DNA from: Aphidius gifuensis
Taxonomy: Eukaryota; Arthropoda; Insecta; Hymenoptera; Braconidae
Assembly: GCF_014905175.1 (NCBI RefSeq)
Contig: NC_057790.1
Span: forward strand, 23,834,469 to 23,898,468
Reading direction: 5' to 3'
DNA: 64,000 nucleotides
Program-made: the position numbers and the translations under genes
Part shown: positions 24,114-37,129 of the stretch, piece by piece
Position numbering within the stretch: position 1 is the first letter of the stretch
Layout of the letters: every line of letters starts with the position of its first letter
The notes under the pieces: model-generated
Seen by the model: the letters and a program-made list of their open reading frames with translations, nothing else
The model's database searches: none
Told to the model about the DNA's origin: nothing

Positions 24114-27100
24114 TTTTAATTTTTTATAATTAAAATTTATCAATCAACAGGATATTATATAATTTTTATTTTAAACTTGTAAATTATTGTTTTTAATTTT
24201 GTCACTTATTTATTAATTATTGTTTATATATATTTATAATTTTTTTTTTTAATTACTATTATAATTTCACACACTGATGCAATTTCACAGACACGTGGTT
24301 TTAATATTGAGCATACAATATAACAAACGAAAAAAAAAAATTTTTATTCCAAGTAAAAACAGATGAAGATTAAATCCGATGTCTTCTGTTTGTGAGTTAT
24401 TGAGCAAGGCACAACCGAACGTCACCAAGTCTCAACGTGAATAGGCAAAAGCAGGCGAAACCGGCAAAACGTTTGTGAGTAACAGACAAGGTGATATAAG
24501 CTGAAAAAGGGGTTGGTACAGGTTTTATATATACAGCAACCCTGAATGTATTGGATGTAGGAGGGACACCTAACAATTATGTGTCCAATAGAAGTTGGAG
24601 TCTTCTTCAGCACGGAGTGGGGCTGAAAAATACAAAAGAGCTTAAGTTGTATGTGTGTTACCAAAAAACCAATGATGTTTTAGTTGATGATTCTTCATCC
24701 AACAATTTTATATGAAAAATAAGCAAAGTGGGGAAAATTACAGCACGCGTTATCCAAAAACAAAAATTAATATATTTTATTTTATATTTATATAAAATAT
24801 GATAAATTATTTTTAAACATTATTATGATATTGGTCAACTTATGATTTTTATTTTTCACCAGAACTACCTGTTCCACTGATAAGACGAATGCCTGCGTTG
24901 AAGAACCATTCTAATCAGAAAAAAAAAAAAAGACACGTCATTCGTTTATTGTTTATTATTATATTTATTTATTTCTTATTTTAAATTTGGTAGTTTACGT
25001 CATATTGCCTTGTAAAATAAAATACTTAAAACTAAATTTTTCCCTACCTTGTAAATATAAATTTTCAAGGTGATAAAGAAATAAATAAAATAAAAAAAGA
25101 ATTCTTCATGAAAAGGAAAATACCTCTTTTTAAAATACGTAATATTACAAGGGTTTTTTAACATTTCATTTTTTAAATGAAAATAATTTTAACACGGATT
25201 TTTTTTTTTTAAAAAAAGGTGTAGGTCAAGAGGGAAAAAAAGGTTTATTCCTTTTTTTTACAAAAGTAACAATAGAAAAAAAAAAACATGAAAAATTAAA
25301 AAAAAAAAAAAAAACATGTTTTTTTTCTAATGGGTAATAAAAAAGGCAAGGGTCCGTAATCATCAGGTGATTCACAATTTAGAAAGGTATTTTTTTAAGT
25401 TTTTTTTTTACAAGTCCATGTAAAAAAAAAAAAAAAAAATTGCAAAATCGACACGCTTTTTAAGTTTTTTGCCTTGAAGAGATGAAAAAAAAAAAAATAA
25501 AAAAAGTATGATCGATTGTAAAAATTCCATTGAAAACTAAAGAGACCCAAAAAACAGCAGGAAGTTTCTTTAAACGATCCGTTATAAAGAAATACTATTT
25601 CATCATGAGGAAAATTTTAACACGCAATACGGAGAAAAAAAAAAAAATGTTTTATTTACTCAAAAAAAAAAAAGCTTTATTAATGATGCAGCTAAAAAAA
25701 ATTCTAGTTACATAATTTATTTTTTATTTTTTCAAGCTAATACTATACTCGACCAGACCACCGATAACGAAAAAAAGAAATAAAATATATTTACTCCAAA
25801 ATAATAAAAAAACATTTTTAAAAAAAAGAAATATAAATTCGAAATATTATATATTTTTGTTTGTAATCTTGTTCATTTTTTTTCGTTGATAAACTTAATA
25901 TCCGCTGGCAAAAATTTTTGTGTAATTAAATTCTTGGTTTTTCCCAGTAATTTAGTGTCTAATTAAATATCTAACGACTTGCCTGAGGTTAAATAAAAAC
26001 TATTGATAAATCACAATGTAAATTGAGTTATAATATATTGGCGATTATTTATCAATTTTTGAGCAAGAAAAAAGACAGAAATGTGTTTGTATTTGATTGA
26101 GACACACCGACGCATTATTATAAAATATTATATGCTTGTATTTAAATATTTTAGTTGAAAAATAAAATAATCCAACAATATAAAATGTAAATAATAAAAT
26201 TGACACAATTGATGAAATTGCAAATCTAGCGTACATGGATTTTTCACCGTTATAATTTCGAGTAAACCCTTTTTGAGTGCGGCAGTCTGGCAGATGGAAA
26301 TTTCAATATAAATTTAAAGATGAAAATATATATAAATTTACACATCTCAATCGTTTTTCCCATATTATCCACGCCATTTGAAAAATATACAAGAAATAAA
26401 AAAATAAAAAAAAATATAGTCCCGGAATAACGGGTTGTGGTTGGTCGCGCACCATTCAAATCTGGGTTATGTGGCCAAAAGAGCAAAAATTTGTATACAT
26501 GCGGGAAAAGAGGCTGTTTTCAATATATATATATAATATAATATATTTTTTTAACAATAGCGATGCACTGGAAAATACTTGAATGTGAAGTTTCAATAGA
26601 TGAAAAAAAATAAAATAAAATATATCTAAATGTCGCACCTTTTAACGACGACTCAACGAATTTTGAGATATTTTTCTCAGCCAAATTATGAAGGCCGAGA
26701 AGACACAACAACACATCACCATTTACCTCAGTATTTTATATTTTTTTTCTTCTTTAATTCAAATTTAAAATTTCGATTTAAAAATTGGTTTTAACATTTT
26801 TAAAATGATTTTTTTTTTTACTCCAAAAAAAAAAAAAAATACTAACAATTTATGAAAAATAAATTTAAGAAAAATATTATAATCAAGTTTTAGTTTTAAT
26901 AATAATTATTATTTTGAAAAATAAAATATCTTTGAGGGTAAAAATCAAAAGACGCAAAATATCAAAGTAAAACACTTGCTGTGAAAATATATTCTGTAAA
27001 ATGTTTCGCATCAAACTCTTTTCTTTTTTTTTGTAAACTCAAAGTAATACGACAATAATGTCTCATTTAATAATTAACGATGTTAAGGTAAATTTTTAGC

Positions 27101-29556
27101 ATCTGTGTATGAAAAATATGCCATGGGGTAGAAAGAAAAAAAAAAAAAAAATTTCCAGTGATGAACACAATAGAAGAAACTGCGGTGCATGGTCATTGAT
27201 GTTTCAACGATGACGGCAGCACTTTTTTTCAAATATGTTAAACTTACACACAAATGTCACACTTTTATTTTTCGTCTTTTCTAGTTTCTAATAAACATAA
27301 TAAATTTAAGAAAAACCTTGAAAAAAAATATGGTATATGCACAATAGCATAGCATGAAAAATTACTTAAATCTTTTCACGTATGTATTATAAAATATAAT
27401 CTCCTAATTTTTCTTTATTCTGTAAAATATAATGATGAAAATTTGACTGAGCTGCAGTCATAGACAATGTGGTTTTATTTAATAGTCAAACACTGCAGGT
27501 TTATGCTGGTTTGAACCGACAAGAAAATCCTGTCAATAATATTCACGGATCCATATAATTACCCTTTGCAAAAGCATTTATCTCAGGGAAATACAAAAGA
27601 AGCCGAAAATGTTAGAGATAAAAATGTGAAAGTTAAAAGAAAATAACCAAAACATTTTGCAACACTAATTTATTCATCTTATTTAAATTTAAGAAATGAA
27701 AAAAAAAAAGCTTAAAACCTTATCTTGAATGCTTTGAAATGTATGGATTAATTTTTTCACGTGAAATAAGATTATAATATTGTCATGTTTCTTTGTAACT
27801 TGATGGTCAAAATACGTCACTGAATTTTAATGTTTTTTTTTTTTTCAATTTTCTATTTTTCTTTCACCAATTTTGCGTCTATTCTTTTTTAGGTTTCCCA
27901 GATTTTAGTTAATGTTTTTTTAGTTTGATCTAGCTAACACTCTTCAGTCTTCTTGGAAAAAGATAAAAAAATGTTTGGCAATTTTTTTTTTTTGTTTGTT
28001 CTATGACGCCGACTCTAGATAAATCGTGAAAATAGAAAAGGATTAGTTTTTTAAAAAAAGAAGAAAAAAAAATAATAGAAAAAGAGCTACTTAAATATTT
28101 TGTATAAACGAGTCAAGTTGGTATATAGAGTGAAAGATTAACAAAATTATCTAATTGCAAAGGGCACTTTGCAGGTCAGATTTAACCTTTTTTTTTTTCC
28201 TTTTTTTATTTCGAAGCGTTTGTAGGGTAAATAACGGGGAGGAAAATTGGGATTGTATGGTAAATGCTATGACATAACAAGTGCAACCGGGACAATGAAA
28301 AATAATGGTCCCATTTTTCAAGGCCCCTATTGTGCGTAACCTTCTGTCATAGTATAAAAGCATCAGGTAATAAATTTCGTGATCCAAATAAAATGTAAAT
28401 ATTACTACTTGTGTAATACACTCACATCATCAAACAACTTGACTTTTAAAAAAAAAAAAATCAACAGGGGAAAAGTTCCTCTAAATTACTCCAATAAAAT
28501 ATTTTTTTCTTTCAAAAATTTTTCTATTTAATTCGTAAAATACAATAATACATTTTATGAATTATTCGAAATAATTTAAAATAATTTCAACTATTATTTT
28601 TTTACCAGAAATAAAATGTATATATAAAAAAGTAATGATCGTTGATGCAGTGTTAAATGTTAATATACTTGACTGAAATTTCTCGTAAAAAATAAATAAA
28701 ACATTAATATTTATTTAAAAAAATTTGTCAGTAAAAAATCGTCAATGAGATAATTAATGATATATTTCAGAAGCAGTCAATCGAACTGGCGCCCAATAAA
28801 AAAAAAAAAAAAATAGTCAAAGAAAAGAAGAAAAAAAAAAATAAAAAGAGGAAGTATCCAATGGAGAAGTCTAAGAATGTCCAGGATGCATGGAAACCAT
28901 TAGTGGTTCTGTGCTCTCAATAATGTCGAAAAAAAATGCCACAAGTTTTTCACATGCAAAAGATGATTTAGTGTATATTAGTCAAAAAAAAATATCAAAT
29001 AAATAATAATAATATAATAGAGAAAATACATTTTTTAAAAAAAGAAAAAATATGAAAGGTGATAGTTGTTGGTTTGACTGGACGTTGGCCAACAGAAGCT
29101 GTGGGATATATTATTAAGATGTTGAAAAAAAAAAAGAAAAAAAAAATGCTTGCAATCCGCATTGGGACTTTATTATATATTTTTTTTTTTTCATATTTGA
29201 ATGATGGTCAGTTTTGTGGTATAATTGATTTACAATTTATCAATTTAGCTGGACCACCAACTAGTTTTGCCAACATAAACTTTGGATTTGCGTATTTCCG
29301 GTTTTTATTCTTCACGCCTATTTTTTTCTTATAGGTATATATTTTTTTTTCTTCATGTCACAAGGGACATACACAATTTTTTTTTCAACAATTCAACTTG
29401 TTTTTCTATTTTTTTTTTTGTATAGATTATACTTGGGTTCATGGGTGGGCATGAGTTTTATATGCACGCCCATCAATTCATCTCTTCAAAATTATTGATA
29501 ATATTTGAATAATATTTTTATATTTTTTGAGTAATATACACAAAATATATTTGTTT

Positions 29557-30593
29557 GTTTAAAGTATGACGCTGAAGCTAACGTCTCGAAATCAAAAGTA
29601 CAGGAAACATAGGGGTTTTCTTGGGCCCGGCTTATCTTTGTAAGTTTTTTTTTTATTAAATTTTCTAGGATCTAAGCTTATAAAGGAAAAAAAATGGGAG
29701 TTTTTGAAATGGTCAAAAGGGGGGTAGGGGGTGGATTGTAATTGTTTTTAATTTTTTTGACTATGATACAGTTGAGCTATCCTCGTAATTTTTTTTTTAT
29801 TAAATAGTCTAGGACCTAAACTAGTTATGGAAAAAAAATGGGAATTTTTGAAATGGTCAAGAGGGTAGGGGGTGGATTTTAATTGTTTCGTCCACCCCCT
29901 ACCCTCTTTTGACCATTTCAAAAATTCCCATTTTTTTTCCATAACTATTTTAGGTCCTAGACTATTTAATAAAAAAAAAATTACGAGGATAGCTCAACCC
30001 CATCATAGTCAAAAAAATTGAAAACAATTAAAATCCACCCTCTACCTCCCTTTGACCATTTCGAAAACTCCCATTTTTTTTTTTAAACTAGCTTAGATCC
30101 CAGACAATTTAATAAAAAAAAAATTACGAGGATAGCTTAATCCCATTATAGTCAAAAAAAAAATAAAAAACAAGTAGTCGTCGTAGAATCGTATAAATCC
30201 ACCCCCTCCTTCTGACCCCCTCCTTTTGACCATTTCAAAAATTATAATTTTTTTTCCTCAATTAGCTTAGATCATAGACAATTCAATAAAAAAAAAATTA
30301 TGTGGATAGCTCAACTCTATCATAGTTAAAAAAATTATTTAGCCAACAACCCCTGAATTTGTTCTTTTTAAATACCGCATGTAACTTATTCCAGAGGGTT
30401 GTTTTTTTATATCTATGACTTTTTTGGGGTATATTAATACTTAATTAATAATTTGTAATAATTTTTATCAAATTTCATATCATTATTCTAATTATTTATT
30501 CAAGTCGTGGCCTTGGAACCCGAATCATCCCTATGGATTAGGAGATTCGAGACGCTAATACTTAGACGCTAGCTTCAGCGTCATGTTTAAAGT
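29557..30593. mobile_element. Fold-back (FB/Mutator-like) element with 9-bp TSD
   Basis: The element runs 29566-30584 (1,019 bp). It is bounded by 21-bp terminal inverted repeats (29566-29586 and 30564-30584) with 20/21 matches, beginning ATGACGCTGAAGCTA. A perfect 9-bp direct repeat GTTTAAAGT flanks it (29557-29565 and 30585-30593). Inside are tandem subunits of about 141-164 bp: two in one orientation (ending at 29735 and 29876), a 14-bp loop (29877-29890), then three inverted (starting 29891, 30034 and 30198). No transposase frame is present, so it is non-autonomous. A 9-bp duplication plus long inverted arrays of subrepeats is the Drosophila FB pattern, mobilised by the Mutator-like NOF transposase. 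Superfamily assignment is inference; the repeats and duplication are directly visible. Confidence 0.88.
29595..30340. repeat. Head-to-head subrepeat arms of the fold-back element
   Basis: Left units end in GGGTAGGGGGTGGA (29735 and 29876). Right units begin with the complement TCCACCCCCTACCC (29891, 30034 and 30198, with variation). The innermost pair (about 29750-29876 with 29891-30020) is nearly identical, and the outer pairs are more diverged. A transcript through the region would fold into a long double-stranded stem. Confidence 0.9.
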
Positions 30594-32945
30594 TAATGTT
30601 ATTAATTATATTTTTTTTGCTTGTTATAAAATAAAGCTCTTGACAAAAAATTATTTTCCATGCTACAAGATATACACTTGAATATAAAAAAAAAAAAGAA
30701 AAATACATTATTTGAAATGTAATGCTCTGGAAAATATATCTACATTGAAAATTTCTTTTCTCGGAAAAAAAGGGTAGAGTGAAAATGTTTGGGCTATTCA
30801 TTCTTTCAACAAAAAAAAAAAATAAATAAATATATACATAAAATATATCTACTGGCCCAAAAATCTTTGGTGTCCAGTTACTAATCCACAAGGTAAAGAG
30901 TTGTGACCATTTTGATGGTAAAAGGAGCACTTATTGTTTGCTATACACACGCGAGCTTTTTCATTCTCGACTGGCGCTATATAAAAACTGTTTTCATTGT
31001 CCCCATTCCGTTAATTCTGCAATATAAACATCACGAAATATAAGACGTACGAGAAAAAATATTAGAAAGAAATATTTGACATGGAAAAGTTTTTTTTTTC
31101 TCATATTCCTTGTACAGTTAGAAGTATATCAAATGAAAAAAAAAATTCAACTCAAGAATCAACCACTCAAGCATTTGTAAAAAAAAAAAAATTATTTTAT
31201 TTAATTAATTGAAATAGCCAAGTTAAAAAAGAAAATGATTAAAAATCCATTTTCAATAATTTTTTTAAAATGTAAATTGACCAAATTAAGACGAAAAAAA
31301 ATAGTCACAAAGATAAATGCAATATGTTTTCTTGACAAAGATGAAAGGAAAAAAAAAAGGCTAACGAACAAAAGTAAAAATCAGTAGCAGAATAGCAAAT
31401 AATTCGATAATTATTGTGGACAAGGAATATAAAGTAAAATGTATAAAATAACAAATGATTCTATTCACAACAAAACTACTTTCAAGGGCATTATTGTAAA
31501 TTTTTTTGCCAGGAATCTTTAGTCTCACAGTATGAAACAAGAAAAATCAAAGAAATACAAAAAAAAAAAATTGAAAAATGAAAACACAGGCGGTATAAGC
31601 CGTCAAAGTTTAATGAAACTTTACAGGTAAAATTTACGGCTTGTTTGTAACCACTGCGCAACTACTAACCCTTTGAAAATTCCGATTTGAAAGATATTAC
31701 ATTTAGGTGAAAATTCGAAGAATCATATCATTAGCTAAATGTTCTTAAAGACTAGCCGAAAAAAAAGCAAAAGAAACATTTGTGTCAGATTAACTTTCTC
31801 TTACGATTTTTGAATGAGTTAATGATAGTCCAAAAAAAAAAAAGAAAAAAGAAATAAAAAAATAAGACGTAAACTAGAAATAAAAAAAGATTAACAATAT
31901 TATTAATAAATAATGATAATCGAGGGGAAAAACCAGTTGATTTTTGCGACTTTGTTTGACCTAATGATTAAAAAAAATAAAAATAAACAAAAAAAAAGTT
32001 TGGGGATTTACGTTGGCTATACAAAGTAATAGCAAATATTTAAACTTTTTTTCTTTTTCGTTGAGCTTAAAGGTCAACATATTAAATTGTTTAATAATCA
32101 TCAGTTGTTAATTGGTTATTCGGCTGCTTTAAAAAAAAAAAAACCATCTCAAGTCAAACTGACAATGTAAAAAAATAAATAAAAAAAAAAAAAAAACAAC
32201 TCACCCCTTTATAACTTGACCGGCTTTCAAACTTTACCGAAAATTGCATTTTGCAGACATCAGACGTGAATGAAACCCATTGTATATCTGATATAGAAAA
32301 TTTGTAGAGTCATCGTTGACCATCGGTTCTCATTTTGAATTTTTCCAAAAACTTTTTAAACAACAAAAGCAATTCTTCCATTCTTGAAAAAAATGAAAAT
32401 TTCCAATAACTTAAATTACGATTAAATAAATTTTTAAAAAACAACATTTAAATAAAAAAATCGTAGAAATATATAAATATCAGTGGCTCTTAATGAATGT
32501 CATTGACGTAAAAAAAATAAAAAATTAATTAATCAAAACTAAAATCCAATCAAGGCTATTTAAAAAAATCCACTCCAATAAATTTGATAGAAAAAATAAA
32601 AATTATTAGAGTTGAGAACAGAAAATATTGAAAAGAAAAATAAAATAAAATAAAATATATATTGAATATTGGTCAGCATGTCATATGGTCAATATGGCCA
32701 GTGGACATTTGGTTACAGATCAGCCAAAGTTGATGCAGTCTAGGTATATATAATACGATGCAGATGCCAAGTTGAAAAAGAGATCGTCAGACTAGGACAA
32801 CCCTTTCGTAATAACGTGACAAACTAATAAGAGAGAGGGGGTGAAAAAAAGGAGGGTAGTTGTTCAACAAACTAGAAAAACCCTTCATTTTTATTTTTTT
32901 CTATTTCTTTTTGTGGTATTGTGTCAATGCGAGGGCGGTATTACT

Positions 32946-32978
32946 ATTTGGATATATACGTGTTGTATATATCCAAAT
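32946..32978. repeat. Perfect 14-bp inverted repeat with 5-nt loop
   Basis: ATTTGGATATATAC (32946-32959), loop GTGTT, then the exact complement (32965-32978). The flanking bases do not extend the pairing, which is too short for a typical pre-miRNA. Confidence 0.85.
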
Positions 32979-33395
32979 AAAATGTGACATTGTGACGCTT
33001 GGTTCAATAACTAACGGTAGAGTATGCCTTCTGCATCAACCCTTCAATTTTATGTCATTCCACCATATATTATATATATGTACTTGGTAAAATGTGTGTC
33101 AAAGAGTTTTAGATATACGTAGCGAATTACGACCACCATCAATGCTCAAATTCATCACTGACACGCTGACATGTCAAACTAATTCGAATGAATTTTCATT
33201 TTATTTTTTTCAATTCAGCTAACAATGAATATATAACTGTTAAAATATATATATTTCAATTGATAATCATCAATGTGTTTAATTTATTTTTAAACTATAT
33301 TTTTTTTTCCAAGAAAAAATTTATTTTTTATTTATTTAATTTTTTTCGTTGATCTAGATAATTTTATAATAGTTTTTTTTTTTTTAGATTTAATT

Positions 33396-36300
33396 TTATT
33401 CTGGTTTTATTACATGAGCCAAGTCATATTTTCCACGTACACATTTTATTTTTACACCATTGCAATCTTTGACTCTTCCAACACGACATAAAACAATATT
33501 GTGTTCCTGCAAATTATGTCCAACACCTGAAAAATTAAAAACAAATATATTTTTTATTAAAATTAAAATGAAATTTTTATTTAAACACTAGAAAAAGATA
33601 AGATAATCGTTTTTAATTACTACCAAGATAGATGGAATAAATTAAAATTATAAAAATAAATAATATTTATGAAAGATTGATTAATGTAGAAACAAATAAA
33701 ATGACCCAGGTCAACGTGTTGATAAAAAATTATTAATAATGATTTTGTGAAATTAAATATTACCTGGAACATATGCAACCATTTCTTTTCCAGTTGACAA
33801 TCTTACAAGCACACATTTACGATTTGCTGAATTTGGTTTTTTAGGTTTTTTAATAAGTGTTTTTAATACAACACCTTTTGCAAATGGTTTACCACCAAGT
33901 GGCTGTCTATATTTACGTGGTTTTTGAAAATATCCAATTTTATGTGCACGAAACAATGATGATCCCATTCTTTTAATTTCCATAAAACCAGCTGAAAAAA
34001 AAATTATAATAATTATAAGCATTGTGTGGTCAAATCAATTAAAAAAAATCTAAATATATAAAAAGTTATTTTAAATTAATTTTATCAAACTACACGAAAA
34101 ATATTTACGATGATAATAAAATAAAAAAAAAATAAAAATATCTAATCTTACAAAGACATTACGTGACTGGGTTTTTTCTCTCATAAAAAAATAATCAATA
34201 TATTTAAAAATTTAACTAATAATATCGATAAATGACTTGGAAGAAAATAAAAAAATAAAAAAATATTTTTGTGTGTGTATTTCAAGAGGCAAACTACCTC
34301 TAAAATTATATTTCTATGCAGTTTTTGTGACAAACTAAAAAATAAATAAAAATGACATAGGTTGTACTGAGAATTGAGATATTATTTTGCAAATAATAAT
34401 ACACTGGGAGGATATAAAAAACCTGCAGAAGGAAGCACAACGAAAAAAAAAAAAAAAAAAAAATGAAAAGGACAAAATACCCTGGAGAAATATTGAATAT
34501 GACAGGCTCTTGACATGTCCAAGAGACGATCCAATCCTCAAGTTATATGGACATTGTAAAGTTTGCGTTATTCATTTTCGTTGGTGCATTGGTAAGCTTA
34601 TTAAGTAACATTGTTGAAAATAAGAAAAAACCTAGACACACTAGGTGGTAGGCTAGATTTTTAGAAAAAGTGGTCAACTCTTTTGTTAATATCAAGATTT
34701 AACATTTTTTTTTTTTTTTTTTTCTGTCATTCTTTTTTTTTTTTTCGCAGGGTTGACATGATGGGCGGAGAAGTATCAAGAGATTAATACTATAGTCTAG
34801 CCTCTAAACTTAAATCACAATTACATTTTTTTAACGTAATACTAAAGCTTTTTTTCCATGAAAAATAATTTATCTAATAAAATTTTTCTCCAATATCAAA
34901 TTGACGAAATAAAAAAAAGAAAAAATAATTATCATCAAATGGATAAAATTTAAATGATGATATAAATAAATTGATATAATAATAAAATTTATTAGAAATT
35001 TAGTTGAAAAAATAGAAAGAAAAAGAGTATAGATAAATAATATATATAAAAAAATAAATAAAAATTAAAAGTGTGTGGCTGGCTGTCACTGCAGAAGGTA
35101 TAAAAATGAAGATGACGAACGACTAAATTCAACAGAAGGAATAACCCCCCGCCCATTGTTGTTCACTTTGAGATCTCTAGTTTTGTCCATATATATCTAG
35201 CTGACCATCGTCCGTCAATACGACAGATGTCCATGGTTCCACTGGGTAATCCACGACCTAACTTGGACTTAACTCAACCAAGAGGACCAGTAGAAACTCC
35301 ATTATCCAGTCTGTTGCCCAGACAATATATATATGTATCTCAAAGCAACCCTTTTTCCTTCTCTTTTCATTTTTATTTATTTTTTTTTATTTATTTCGTT
35401 GTCCAGCTAAGATCAATGCCGCAAGATTACATGGCGAAAATTTTTCCTATATATATGGGTACTTATTAGATTTTCTTTTTTTATATTTTCTTTTTTTTTT
35501 TTGTATTGTGTTGCACTTATTGCTGGGCATTTGGCGTAAATTTATATTGAATTTCATTGTTAATTTTTTGAGTAGTTTCAATGAAATATGTAACAATAAA
35601 AATTCTTGTTATGTAGAATTTGCTGAGTTATTTTGGGTATTTAAAATAAATTGAGGGAATGATTGAAAATATTATTTATATTTTTTTTTCATTCATGGGG
35701 TATTCAATGATTATGCATGATTTTAATTTGACAAAAAAAAAGCAGCTTACAATTGTTTTTGCGGAATTAAAATTGGAAAAATTTGTAAAAAAATTAAATA
35801 TATTTTAAATATTAATAAAATATATATAAATTTATGAAAAAAATTGATAATCAATCAATATTTAAAATACGAATGGAAAAAAAAACTGTGAGAATTTGGA
35901 TTGAGATTTTTATTTTTTTTTGGTGAATATAGATTTGACAACTGGTCAGCCACAAATGGACATGTCACCCCTTCAATAATTCCCACAATTTAACCAACAA
36001 TATACTGGATTTTTTTTTTCGATGCTATTGAATATTATTATTATTAAAAATTTTGAGAGTGAAATGTCTCATTCTTTGGCGTGTGACGATGATGGCCAAA
36101 GGGATCAAAGAGGTAAGCTTTGCATTTGCGTGGGCCCACACGCGCATTTTGCATGCATATCATTGAACAAATGTTTAGGCAAAAGGATATAATAATATAA
36201 ATAATCATAATAATAAAATAGATGAAGAAAAAAAAAGAAACTATGAATGTCTCAACGATGGACACACGATGGGAATAGCCATGCATTTATTATTCTGTAG

Positions 36301-37129
36301 ATTTTTTTTTTAAAGGACTTTCTGATGCATGGTCACCCTTTCTTCAAACTTTTACTCATTTCTTAAAAAATATTATTTTACTTTTTCTTCTCATCTCTAG
36401 GCTAGATATGTATCTGGTTATTCTATTTTTTTTCCTTTTTTTTTTTATGTCAGTTTAATCCTTGGAAATACGAAACGATGAAATTTAACTGGCCACTGTG
36501 TCAGCTACTATTTTTATATTATTATTATTATTTATATTTATTTTTTTATTGTGTTTTATGGGAAACACAAATAAAGACATCTGATTTCGCACGATTTCAC
36601 GTAAATAGATTGAAATATTTTTTGTAGTTATTTAATCCTTTGAATATTTTCTTCCGGATTTTTTGTCATTTTTTTTTTTCAAATAAATTTTCGAACGATT
36701 GAGTTATGAGAAGAAAAAAAAAAATGCCATTTGGATAATATTATTTTCATCATTCTAAATGTCAAGATAATATATTTGATTAATTTATTAATTATTTAAA
36801 TTGATTATTTTCACCTGTGAATGTATTGTTGACACATTGCTTTGCCAAAGTTGTTGAAGGTACTGAAATAAACATTTGAAAAAATAAATTACTTAAGGAT
36901 TTATAATTGGTGTTGATATAATTAATTAATTAAATGGTAAAAATATTTAGTAATTGTTTATTTATTTAGTTTAAATAATTAAAGACTTGTTCGGTATTGT
37001 TATTGTAAATATTTGAGGTTAGATTTCATTTATTGAAATTTAATTTGTTAAAAAATGATGAATACCTTGCATTGTTGTTCTCAGACATGTCCTTGCAATG
37101 CTCATTAACCCTCGTGCAATGACACTCAT
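33396..37129 (-). CDS. mRpS12: Mitochondrial ribosomal protein S12
   Basis: Three coding exons: 37129-37066, 33991-33764 and 33526-33396, in frame, giving 140 aa (human MRPS12 138 aa). Exon 1 (MSVIARGLMSIARTCLRTTM) is a basic presequence. Exons 2-3 carry the uS12 hallmarks: KGVVLKTLIKKPKKPNSANRK, VRLSTGKEMVAYVPG, then GHNLQEHNIVLCRVGRVKD and RGKYDLAHV. uS12 sits at the decoding centre of the mitochondrial small subunit; the PNSA loop controls tRNA selection fidelity. The Drosophila orthologue is technical knockout (tko). The start is supported because exon 1's phase-1 donor matches the exon 2 acceptor. The first intron (33992-37065) is 3.1 kb, unusually long for this neighbourhood. Confidence 0.95.
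33992..37065 (-). other. 3.1-kb intron 1 of mRpS12
   Basis: Bounded by a GTATTC donor and TTTCAG acceptor on the minus strand. No second gene is secure within it. On the plus strand a TATAAAAA box (about 35100) with an open frame of 80 codons at 35227-35469 stands out by higher complexity (see findings). A more complex patch at about 36050-36290 shows no gene features. Confidence 0.6.

Larger units (their letters stand above)
24114..33395. other. 9.3-kb gene desert upstream of the bZIP gene
   Basis: No supportable coding exon is seen. The bZIP promoter should lie in about 24114-24660, which is notably less AT-rich around 24360-24660. The rest is A/T homopolymer-rich DNA with scattered more complex patches (26250-26720, 27440-27620, 28140-28390, 28780-28940, 31590-31690, 32680-33170) and the fold-back element at 29566-30584. 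Long upstream deserts are common for developmental bZIP regulators, so enhancers are plausible, but this is inference. Confidence 0.5.

Noticed and set aside
29059..29334. 91-codon open frame with poly-Lys
   Set aside because: Built from an A-rich run and T-rich sequence, with no family features or splice context; likely chance.
29748..29942. 64-codon open frame within the fold-back element
   Set aside because: It spans the head-to-head junction and is an artefact of the inverted repeats, not a transposase.
30562..30930. 122-codon minus-strand open frame
   Set aside because: Phe/Tyr-rich translation of A/T runs that overlaps the right end of the transposon; not credible.
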